Below are positions 9,622 through 15,572 of a stretch of DNA of 19,066 nt, in pieces. The notes beneath the pieces were generated by a model that saw nothing but the letters and a program-made list of their open reading frames with translations, searched no databases and was not told where the DNA came from. The DNA comes from an uncultured Muribaculaceae bacterium (GTDB taxonomy: Bacteria; Bacteroidota; Bacteroidia; Bacteroidales; Muribaculaceae), in NCBI GenBank assembly GCA_938039795.1, contig CALHWU010000199.1:1-19066 (forward strand), written 5' to 3'. The stretch's first letter is position 1, and each line of letters begins with the position of its first letter. Position numbers and translations under genes: made by a program.

Positions 9622-9732
9622 CTTGTAACCTCGGACTATCAAACCGGTCCGAGGTTTTTTTGTATCTGATCCTGACTCCTCGTTTGGGTGATGTTAAAAT
9701 GGATGTCCGACATAATTGGATGTTAAATAAAT
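9608..9732 (+). repeat. Direct repeat copy 1 (attachment-site side, intact ssrA)
   Basis: These 125 bases recur without a mismatch at 12135-12259, offset 2527. The repeat begins at the last base of the tmRNA T-loop, covers the 3' half of the T-arm, the acceptor strand, the terminator and about 70 further bases, and ends at ...GTTAAATAAAT. The flanking bases differ on both sides. Beginning in the T-arm of a tRNA-like gene is typical of tyrosine-recombinase attachment sites. Confidence 0.93.
9627..9661 (+). terminator. ssrA rho-independent terminator
   Basis: CCTCGGAC (9629-9636) pairs with GTCCGAGG (9647-9654); two outer A-T pairs extend the stem into a seven-T tract (9655-9661). It lies within the duplicated 125-bp segment, so the element brought or copied a terminator along with the tmRNA end. 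Confidence 0.9.
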
Positions 9733-9749
9733 AGAAAACTGCCAGTGGC

Positions 9750-9780
9750 TTGTTCAATCCGATATTTCTTATTAAATTTG
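9750..9780 (+). promoter_or_regulatory. Promoter of the island operon
   Basis: TTG (9750-9752) and TAAATTTG (9773-9780) are 20 bases apart, a good Bacteroidetes -33/-7 pair (the -33 reads CTTG rather than TTTG). Transcription should start near 9787, leaving a leader of about 25 bases before the ATG at 9812. The -7 box is overlapped by a palindrome. Confidence 0.72.
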
Positions 9781-9799
9781 CAATTCGCGAATTGCAAAT
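9776..9799. promoter_or_regulatory. 24-bp perfect palindrome, probable autoregulatory operator
   Basis: ATTTGCAATTCG (9776-9787) is followed at once by its exact reverse complement (9788-9799). It covers the last five bases of the -7 box and the expected transcription start, and ends 12 bases before the first gene, which encodes a helix-turn-helix protein. A dimeric repressor bound here would block the promoter; binding by that protein is inferred. Confidence 0.8.
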
Positions 9800-9811
9800 A
9801 ATATTGTATAA

Positions 9812-10345
9812 ATGACTAAATCACATAATGGTATGCGTCCACAGGATATAGTGATTCTGTTGAAGAAAGTCACTTTGACAGGACGAGGTATGACCAATGC
9901 CCAGATTGCCAAAGAACTCGGTATAAGCGCGTCGGAAGTGTCGGAAGCTCTGGAACGATGCCGCATTGCCCGTCTGATTGACAATCTGAAACAACGTGTA
10001 AACATACTTGCCCTAAAGGAATTTATGGTTCATGGGCTGAAATATGTTTTTCCTGTGCAGCCGCAGGCAAAAGTGCGGGGAATCGCCACAGCAATATCCG
10101 CTCCGCCGATGAATGAGAAAATTCTATCGGAAAAGGATGCGTATGTGTGGCCGGACGCAAAAGGGAATATACGCGGGGAAGCTATCGTTCCGCTTTATCG
10201 GACTGTTCCGGAGGCTGTAAGGATTGATCCGATGCTGCATAGTCTTCTGGCAATCGCCGACGTTTTCCGGATAGGTCGTACAAGAGAAGTGGAACTCGCC
10301 AAAGTGGAACTGGACTCAATACTTTCTACCTATGATGTCAAGTAA
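9812..10345 (+). CDS. Helix-turn-helix protein, putative antitoxin/regulator
   Basis: This 177-residue protein has an N-terminal helix-turn-helix at about residues 27-52 (MTNAQIAKELGISASEVSEALERCRIARLI as two pieces of a winged-helix-like fold). The rest is unrecognised; it ends in a helical stretch (LHSLLAIADVFRIGRTREVELAKVELDSIL). The gene starts 12 bases after a palindrome on its own promoter and overlaps the nucleotidyltransferase gene by 14 bases. That arrangement matches AbiE-like type IV toxin-antitoxin pairs, in which the antitoxin has an HTH and represses its own promoter, but I see no clear AbiEi C-terminal domain. DNA binding is well supported; antitoxin activity is inference. An ordinary local regulator is the alternative. 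Confidence 0.75.
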   Translation: MTKSHNGMRPQDIVILLKKVTLTGRGMTNAQIAKELGISASEVSEALERCRIARLIDNLKQRVNILALKEFMVHGLKYVFPVQPQAKVRGIATAISAPPMNEKILSEKDAYVWPDAKGNIRGEAIVPLYRTVPEAVRIDPMLHSLLAIADVFRIGRTREVELAKVELDSILSTYDVK

Positions 10346-11015
10346 TGTAAACCGGCTTAAAATCATAGCCGCAGGGCTGGGAGAGCTGTGTCGTGATGTC
10401 GTCTTTGTCGGTGGTTCCGTGGCCGAGCTGTATGCCGACGATCCGGCAGCGACAGACATACGTCCGACAATGGATGTGGACTGTGTGATAGAGCTGGCAA
10501 CATACGGCAGTTTGCAAGAATTTGAAGATTTGTTGCGCCGGCATGGATTTGTGAACGACATAGAATCCGGCGTGATTTGCCGATGGAAATATAACGGCGA
10601 GACTGTGGACATAATGCCGGACAGGGACAATATCCTCGGATTCACCAATCAATGGTATCGCCCCGGCTTTCAACATAGGGAGATATATGAATTACCTGAC
10701 GGCACTGCGGTCTATATTCTGCCTCCGTTATATTATCTCGCCACAAAGATAGAGGCGATAAGGGGTCGTGGAGGTGATGACCTGAGATTCTCACATGACT
10801 TCGAGGATTTTATATATGTACTCAACAATCGTCAGGACATCACATCGTTGTTTGACAATGAAACTAATACTCCCCTTATAGAATATATTTCTTTTTGGGC
10901 TTCTGAGATGCTTGCCCGTCAGAATTGCCGCGAGGAGATAGAATGTATGCTGCCTTATGGCGATTATGACCGGGTTGACTATATAATCGAGATTCTAAAT
11001 CACTTTAAGCGATGA
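10332..11015 (+). CDS. AbiEii-like nucleotidyltransferase, putative toxin
   Basis: The 227-residue product carries polymerase-beta-type nucleotidyltransferase signatures: FVGGS (Gly27-Gly28-Ser29), then RPTMDVD (Asp48, Asp50), and a third acidic residue in TVDIMP (Asp93). Further on, YYLATKIEAIRGRGGDDLRFSHDFED matches the Lys...Arg...Asp-Asp...His-Asp pattern of the AbiEii/AbiGii toxin family. Known members (AbiEii, MenT) are toxins; MenT3 adds nucleotides to tRNA acceptor ends. The gene overlaps the HTH gene by 14 bases and the phosphoesterase gene by 4 (ATGA at 11012-11015), so all three are probably translated together. A second ATG at 10335 is an equally possible start. The active site looks complete. 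Toxicity and substrate are inferred. Confidence 0.8.
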   Translation: MMSSNVNRLKIIAAGLGELCRDVVFVGGSVAELYADDPAATDIRPTMDVDCVIELATYGSLQEFEDLLRRHGFVNDIESGVICRWKYNGETVDIMPDRDNILGFTNQWYRPGFQHREIYELPDGTAVYILPPLYYLATKIEAIRGRGGDDLRFSHDFEDFIYVLNNRQDITSLFDNETNTPLIEYISFWASEMLARQNCREEIECMLPYGDYDRVDYIIEILNHFKR

Positions 11016-11776
11016 AAATCCAATACGCTTCCGATCTTCATCTCGAATTTGGAGCAAACTCCGCCATCCTCAGAGAACATCCGATGCAGCCTGTCGGTGA
11101 TATCCTTATCCTTGCAGGCGACATAGGCTATCTCGGCGATGATTCTCTTATTAAACATCCTTTCTGGGATTGGGCATCTGACAACTTCCAAGAGGTTATC
11201 GTGATTCCGGGAAACCATGAACTGTATAGGAGCTTCGATATAAATGAGCTTACGGATGGCTGGGAACTGAATTTGAGGCGCAATGCCAGATATGTTTACA
11301 ATAGGGTCATTCATCTTGATGATACCACCGATTTGATAGCTTCAACCCTATGGGCGGAAATCTCACCGGAGAACGGATATATCACCCAGCGAAATGTGAG
11401 TGACTTCCATTATATAAAGAACGGTGAAAATGTGCTGACTTGGGAGCGTTTCAATGAGGAGCATAGAAAGTGCAGGAGTTTTATTGAAAACGCAGTTAAA
11501 GAAAGCCGGGCCGATAATATTATCGTAACCACACATCATGTGCCGTCATTTGCACTGATGGATGATGAATTCAACGGTAGTCCGATAAATGGTGCCTTTA
11601 CATCTGAATTGGGTGATTTCATTGCTGACAGCAAAATCAAGTATTGGATTTACGGTCATTCCCACCGCAACATATCAAGACTGATAGGAAACACCCGATG
11701 CGTGTGCAACCAGTTGGGTTATGTCAGAGCATTGGAGCATCTCTATTTCAAGGCAGATGCAGTCATAGAGTTGTAA
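11012..11776 (+). CDS. Calcineurin-like metallophosphoesterase
   Basis: The 254-residue enzyme has all five metal-binding motifs of the family in order: SDLHLE (Asp8, His10), AGDIG (Asp37), PGNHE (Asn68, His69), TTHH (His175, His176) and YGHSH (His216, His218). Such enzymes use two metal ions to cleave phosphomonoesters or phosphodiesters, including nucleic-acid ends and cyclic nucleotides. No signal peptide or membrane segment is seen, so it is probably cytoplasmic. Its start overlaps the nucleotidyltransferase stop, which suggests that it acts together with that enzyme, for example on the same modified RNA or nucleotide; this is inference. A branched stem-loop begins 7 bases after the stop. 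Fold is secure, substrate unknown. Confidence 0.88.
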   Translation: MKIQYASDLHLEFGANSAILREHPMQPVGDILILAGDIGYLGDDSLIKHPFWDWASDNFQEVIVIPGNHELYRSFDINELTDGWELNLRRNARYVYNRVIHLDDTTDLIASTLWAEISPENGYITQRNVSDFHYIKNGENVLTWERFNEEHRKCRSFIENAVKESRADNIIVTTHHVPSFALMDDEFNGSPINGAFTSELGDFIADSKIKYWIYGHSHRNISRLIGNTRCVCNQLGYVRALEHLYFKADAVIEL

Positions 11777-11782
11777 GGAAGC

Positions 11783-11841
11783 ATGATTTGCAATTCTTTG
11801 CGCAGCAAAGCGCTAAAGCGATGACGCGAATTGCAAATCAT
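11783..11841. other. Branched stem-loop after the island operon, sharing operator arms
   Basis: A perfect 14-bp inverted repeat (ATGATTTGCAATTC at 11783-11796, complement at 11828-11841) encloses 31 bases that can form two small hairpins: TTTGC/GCAAA (11797-11809) and CGCT/AGCG (11811-11820). The outer arms contain ATTTGCAATTC, the same 11 bases as each arm of the promoter palindrome at 9776-9799. No T-tract follows, so it is not an ordinary terminator. Confidence 0.75.
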
Positions 11842-11933
11842 ACCATTGCTTGCTTTGGCAAACGGAGGCTATATTATATTTCCTCAGTTTGTTTAACAAT
11901 TAGTTATAAAAGAGTTAAAACGAACCTTCGGAC

Positions 11934-11964
11934 TTGTACGAGCGAATAAATTTGACTAAATTTG
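11934..11964 (+). promoter_or_regulatory. Promoter near the right end of the island
   Basis: TTG (11934-11936) and TAAATTTG (11957-11964) are 20 bases apart. Transcription would start near 11971, almost on the ATG at 11968, which argues either for a leaderless message or for a non-coding RNA. Confidence 0.55.
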
Positions 11965-12134
11965 CATATGGCTTGGATACTTGTGGAGACAAGTAATGCA
12001 GCAGAAAAATCAGAACTGAATTTTGCCGGAATCATGTTCCGGCGAGCTAAAGGTTCAGGCACTACCAAGGCACTAAGGAATTTTGAGATTGTCTATCTAC
12101 TTGATAACAGCATATTTGGAGCATTGGGAACAAG

Positions 12135-12259
12135 TCCCTCCAGCTCCACTTGTAACCTCGGACTATCAAACCGGTCCGAGGTTTTTTTGTATCTGATCCT
12201 GACTCCTCGTTTGGGTGATGTTAAAATGGATGTCCGACATAATTGGATGTTAAATAAAT
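12135..12259 (+). repeat. Direct repeat copy 2 (displaced tmRNA 3' end)
   Basis: An exact copy of 9608-9732. It carries only the last 14 bases of tmRNA plus the terminator, with no tmRNA body upstream, so it is the chromosomal end displaced by integration. Chromosomal sequence presumably resumes at 12260. Confidence 0.93.
12154..12188 (+). terminator. Second copy of the ssrA terminator
   Basis: Identical hairpin and seven-T tract to 9627-9661, inside repeat copy 2. It would stop transcripts leaving the island to the right and shield the downstream gene. Confidence 0.88.
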
Positions 12260-12510
12260 TGTGAGAATGGCCGCAAATGTTTATCATCAGGCCGGAATCT
12301 CCGGCTGGAATGTTAAATACCGGTGCCGGTCTGACTTTTTTCTGTGTGTGGCGTTATAGATTCATAAGGGACGAATAATGCATCCCGGCTGACTGCAAAC
12401 CCAACGGCCCCTCATGACGGTGACGGGAAAACAAAAATTTCTTAGCCAGATTGTCAGGTCAAACATCAATAACATAACACACAACACACACACATTAAAA
12501 TCTTACTATT
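12260..12510. other. Leader region upstream of the decarboxylase-like gene
   Basis: No gene is seen. There is a short inverted repeat GCCGG/CCGGC near 12294 and a T-run preceded by ACCGGTGCCGGT near 12320-12341, both weak. The last 45 bases are A/C-rich (ACACAACACACACAC) before the ATG. I found no clear TAnnTTTG promoter, although one is expected because the terminator at 12154-12188 isolates this gene. Confidence 0.4.
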
Positions 12511-13656
12511 ATGGCAGACAAGAAGTATTCTCCCGTCGTTCAGGAGCTCGCTGACCTGATCAAGGAAAACAACTGGGAAGACAAGTTCAACCAGGCAATC
12601 GCCAAGGTGGTTTCCTACAAGATCCCCGGCCTGTCGGACATTGCTTCGATCGATGATTATCTCGACTATCTGGAGGCCTACATGCACTGGGTTCCCGCAG
12701 AGAACAAAGAGGGCACACACGTGTATCAGCATCTTTTCCGGTCGTTCTTCCTGCTCGATCAGGAGCCGGTGAAGTCGCTGCAGACTCCTTGCGCTCCGGC
12801 CGACCGGATGCCCGAGCTGTCGCCGCTCTCGAAATGGATGGTGGACTATTGCTACGGCATAGGCGACTGGCTTGACAGCCCCGAGTCGATCACCGACGAC
12901 AGCGTCAAGTCGTTCTATGACTGCGCCGTATATAATATGGACGAATATCTCGAACCGCGCGGCGGCTGGAAGACATTCAACCAGATGTTTGCCCGTCACA
13001 CCAAACCGGGTTACCGTCCGATCGCCGCTATTGATGACGATAAGGTGATCGTCCATCCCGCCGACGCTTGCTTCGGCGGCCAGTGGGAGATCCGCCCCGA
13101 CACTCACGTGCGCATCAAGGGTCTGGACTGGAGCATCGACGAGCTGCTCGAAGGGAGCCCCTACAAGGACAAATTCAAAGGCGGCATGTGGTGCCACTCG
13201 TTCCTGAGCTGGACCGACTATCACCGTCAGCACGCTCCTCTGTCGGGCATCGTGCGCGAGGCCAGAGTGATCCAGGGCGCATGCTACGTCGACCTGGTGG
13301 CTGTCCCCGACAAGGTGAATCCTGCCACCAACCAGGTGGAGGCATGGCGTGCCACCGCTCCTGACGAGGCCGGCTACGAGTTCATGCAGACACGCGGTCT
13401 GATCGTGCTGGAGACGAAGTATGGCTACGTGGCCATCCTGCCGATCGCCATGCCGCAGGTATCTTCGGTAGTGGTTACCGCCGAGGAGGGTGTGGCTCTG
13501 AAGAAGGGCGACGAGATATCCTACTTCCAGTTTGGCGGTTCCGATATCGTCTACCTCTTCTCTGCCAACATGAATGTATCTATGACAGCCCACAAGGGCA
13601 CCCACTACAAGGTGGGCACCAAGATCGGAGAGGTATATCCCGTGGTGGAACTCTGA
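12511..13656 (+). CDS. Phosphatidylserine-decarboxylase-like pyruvoyl decarboxylase
   Basis: The 381-residue protein belongs to the self-processing PSD family. The family's Asp-His-Ser residues are visible: Asp185 in VHPADACFGG, His238/His241 in DYHRQHAPLSG, and Ser344 in QFGGSDIV, where canonical enzymes have LGST. Cleavage before Ser344 would create the pyruvoyl cofactor. Residues about 1-160 form an extra N-terminal domain (VVQELADLIKENNWEDKF...) like that of PSD-like soluble amino-acid decarboxylases such as fungal tryptophan decarboxylase PsiD. There is no membrane segment. The neighbouring GadC-like antiporter makes a free amino acid a more likely substrate than phosphatidylserine; this is inference. 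Classical membrane-lipid PSD is the alternative, but those proteins are shorter (about 220-320 residues). Substrate unknown. Confidence 0.83.
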   Translation: MADKKYSPVVQELADLIKENNWEDKFNQAIAKVVSYKIPGLSDIASIDDYLDYLEAYMHWVPAENKEGTHVYQHLFRSFFLLDQEPVKSLQTPCAPADRMPELSPLSKWMVDYCYGIGDWLDSPESITDDSVKSFYDCAVYNMDEYLEPRGGWKTFNQMFARHTKPGYRPIAAIDDDKVIVHPADACFGGQWEIRPDTHVRIKGLDWSIDELLEGSPYKDKFKGGMWCHSFLSWTDYHRQHAPLSGIVREARVIQGACYVDLVAVPDKVNPATNQVEAWRATAPDEAGYEFMQTRGLIVLETKYGYVAILPIAMPQVSSVVVTAEEGVALKKGDEISYFQFGGSDIVYLFSANMNVSMTAHKGTHYKVGTKIGEVYPVVEL

Positions 13657-13746
13657 TCTGCTGTCATGACTCCGATATAATATCAACATACCCGATACAA
13701 AGTGATCTGAACTTATTCATGGCCTCATGAAACGGTCATGATGCAA

Positions 13747-13783
13747 CGGAGGCCGGCATCACAGTCGGCCTCCGTATTTTTCC
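13747..13783 (+). terminator. Terminator or attenuator between decarboxylase and antiporter genes
   Basis: A 9-bp perfect stem (CGGAGGCCG 13747-13755, CGGCCTCCG 13766-13774) is followed by TATTTTT. Upstream, GGCCTC at 13721-13726 could pair with GAGGCC (13749-13754) of the left arm and disrupt the terminator, so the site may be conditional. Confidence 0.82.
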
Positions 13784-13824
13784 CGTTTCAAATCTGTTTT
13801 ACCATTTATTTATTTTCAGGGCAT

Positions 13825-15537
13825 ATGTCTGATTCAAATACCTCCAAAACGTCATCGCCTGCGTCCAAAAGCGGCAGTCCGTCGAAAGCATTTATCTCGA
13901 CAGGGGCGATGACCATAATGATTATAACCACGGTGGTGAGTCTGCGAGGTCTTCCGTCGCAGGCCGAATTCGGCATCCAGTCGATATTCTACTATCTGTT
14001 TGCCGCCATCTTTTTCCTGGTTCCGTTTTCTCTGGTGTGTGCCGAACTGGCGTCGACCTACACTCATTCGGGCGGTCTCTACCGCTGGGTGTCGGAGGCT
14101 TTCGGTCCGCGCTGGGGCTGGTCGGCGATGTATCTTGAGTGGCAGACGCTTGTGATATGGTTTCCGGCTGTGCTCATGTTCGCGGCCGTGTCGCTGGCCT
14201 ATATATTCTGGCCCGAGTCGTTCGACGCCAGGTTGTCGGCCAACAAGCTGTATACGCTGATAGTGGTGCTGGCCGTCTACTGGATCACCAACTTCATAGC
14301 TTTCCGAGGCATGAAGTCATCGAAGATACTCAGCACGCTCGGCGGTCTGTTCGGTACGATCGTGCCGGCTGCCGTGCTGATCGTGCTCGGCGTGGCCTAT
14401 CTCTGCATGGGCAAGCCGATCATGCTGACCCACGAGTCGTTTTTCCCTGATTTTACCAAAATCGGCACCGTGGTGCTCGCCGCTTCCATCTTCCTTTTCT
14501 ACGGAGGCATGGAGATGAATGCCGTGCATGTGCAGAATATGAAGAATCCGGCCCGCGAGTTTCCGCGCGCAATATTCCTCGCCGTGGCGGTGATCGTGAT
14601 GATCTTCGTGTTCGCCACTCTGGCCATCGGTTTTGTCGTCCCGGCCAAGGATATCAATCTGCTGGCTTCGCTGCTGGTGGCCTATAACGATCTGTGGGCT
14701 ACGGTGGGCGCGCCCTGGCTCGGCAATGTGATGGCCCTGCTGATCACGTTCGGCGTGATAGGCCAGGTGAGCGTGATCATCGCCGGCCCGTCGACCGGTC
14801 TGGTGGCTGTAGGCGAGAGCGGATATCTGCCCCGTTCGCTCCAGAAGGTCAATAAAAACGGTGTCAACAAGCCGATCCTCTATGTCCAGGCTATATTTGT
14901 CAGCCTGCTGGCTCTGGTGCTTGTAGTGCTTCCCTCTGTTGAGTCGGCCTATCAGGTGATGTCGCAGATGGCTACGGTGATCTATCTTATCCTCGTGCTG
15001 ATGATATACTTCGCATTCTTCCGTCTGCGCCACACGCAGCCGCTGAAACGCCGCGGCTTCCGCATCCCCGGCGGACGGTTCGGCGAGATAGCCGTGGGAG
15101 GCATAGGAATCCTTGGAGCTTTCATCGCCATGGTGCTGAGCTTCTTCCCGCCGTCGCAGATCAATACGGGCAGTCCGGTGGTCTACGTGCTGATAATTCT
15201 CTGCGGAGCGGTGATCTTCTTCTGCCTGCCGCTGATAGTGTTTGCAAAGCGCAAACCGTCGTGGCGCAATCCCGACGTTGATTTCTATCCTTTCGACTGG
15301 CAGATAGAGAACAGACGTCCGTCGGAGGTGTCGAAGTGGTCGGCCGATTTCACTCCTACCGGAGCCGATGTGGCTGCCGCCGATGCCCGCATACTCGCTG
15401 AGGAGAACGGCGCTTCGCCGGCCGACGCCCAGAAGCTTGCCGACGAGGCCGCCAAGGCCTACAACGGCTCGCAGACTCCGCAGTCGGTGGCATATAAGGT
15501 GTTCAACAACGACAAAACCGCTACGACCGGCAAGTGA
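13825..15537 (+). CDS. GadC-like amino-acid antiporter (APC superfamily)
   Basis: The 570-residue membrane protein has about twelve hydrophobic segments and closely follows E. coli GadC in pattern: FFPDFTKIGTVVL, INLLASLL, GPSTGLVAVGESGYLP...VNKNGVNKP, FRIPGG and SFFPPSQI. GadC exchanges external glutamate for internal GABA in acid resistance. The last 70 residues are cytoplasmic and Ala-rich (ADVAAADARILAEENGASPADAQKLADEA); GadC has a pH-sensing C-terminal plug, but similarity here is unclear. I start at ATG 13825 (MSDSNTSK) because the frame upstream to 13738 runs through a terminator hairpin. The gene follows the decarboxylase gene, which suggests substrate/product exchange; substrate is unknown. 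Confidence 0.86.
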   Translation: MSDSNTSKTSSPASKSGSPSKAFISTGAMTIMIITTVVSLRGLPSQAEFGIQSIFYYLFAAIFFLVPFSLVCAELASTYTHSGGLYRWVSEAFGPRWGWSAMYLEWQTLVIWFPAVLMFAAVSLAYIFWPESFDARLSANKLYTLIVVLAVYWITNFIAFRGMKSSKILSTLGGLFGTIVPAAVLIVLGVAYLCMGKPIMLTHESFFPDFTKIGTVVLAASIFLFYGGMEMNAVHVQNMKNPAREFPRAIFLAVAVIVMIFVFATLAIGFVVPAKDINLLASLLVAYNDLWATVGAPWLGNVMALLITFGVIGQVSVIIAGPSTGLVAVGESGYLPRSLQKVNKNGVNKPILYVQAIFVSLLALVLVVLPSVESAYQVMSQMATVIYLILVLMIYFAFFRLRHTQPLKRRGFRIPGGRFGEIAVGGIGILGAFIAMVLSFFPPSQINTGSPVVYVLIILCGAVIFFCLPLIVFAKRKPSWRNPDVDFYPFDWQIENRRPSEVSKWSADFTPTGADVAAADARILAEENGASPADAQKLADEAAKAYNGSQTPQSVAYKVFNNDKTATTGK

Positions 15538-15572
15538 TTCCTTGCAGTCTCAGCCGCTAAAACGCAAAGGAA

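Larger units (their letters stand above)
9608..12259. mobile_element. Small integrase-less genomic island inserted at ssrA
   Basis: The two 125-bp repeats enclose a unit of 2527 bases that is poorer in GC (a sample near 10.9 kb is about 38%) than the flanking genes. The cargo is an operon of three overlapping genes, followed by a structured intergenic stretch. No integrase, excisionase, transposase or mobilisation gene is visible, so it is either mobilised by an integrase elsewhere or is the remnant of a larger element. The perfect repeats suggest recent insertion. Confidence 0.85.
11968..12264 (+). other. Short ORF or structured RNA running into the displaced tmRNA end
   Basis: An ORF of 98 codons starts at ATG 11968 (MAWILVETSNAAEKSEL...) but its last third is read through the tmRNA 3' repeat and terminator, which is unlikely for a real protein; it may be a truncated gene. 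Alternatively the transcript is an RNA of about 218 bases ending at the terminator at 12154-12188. It can form ACTTGT/ACAAGT (11979-11994, loop of 4) and GCCGGAA/TTCCGGC (12025-12043, loop of 5). I do not recognise either form. The rest of 11842-11967 is AT-rich and otherwise featureless. Confidence 0.35.

Noticed and set aside
9298..9757. ORFs on both strands over the tmRNA
   Set aside because: They lie within the tmRNA and its terminator; the only real coding is the nine-residue tag.
12466..13689. Open frame of 407 codons on the minus strand
   Set aside because: Exactly antisense to the decarboxylase-like gene, whose family motifs are clear on the + strand.
13738..13824. Upstream ATG at 13738 for the antiporter
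   Set aside because: It would place the terminator hairpin within coding sequence and add 29 residues without a family match; ATG 13825 fits better.
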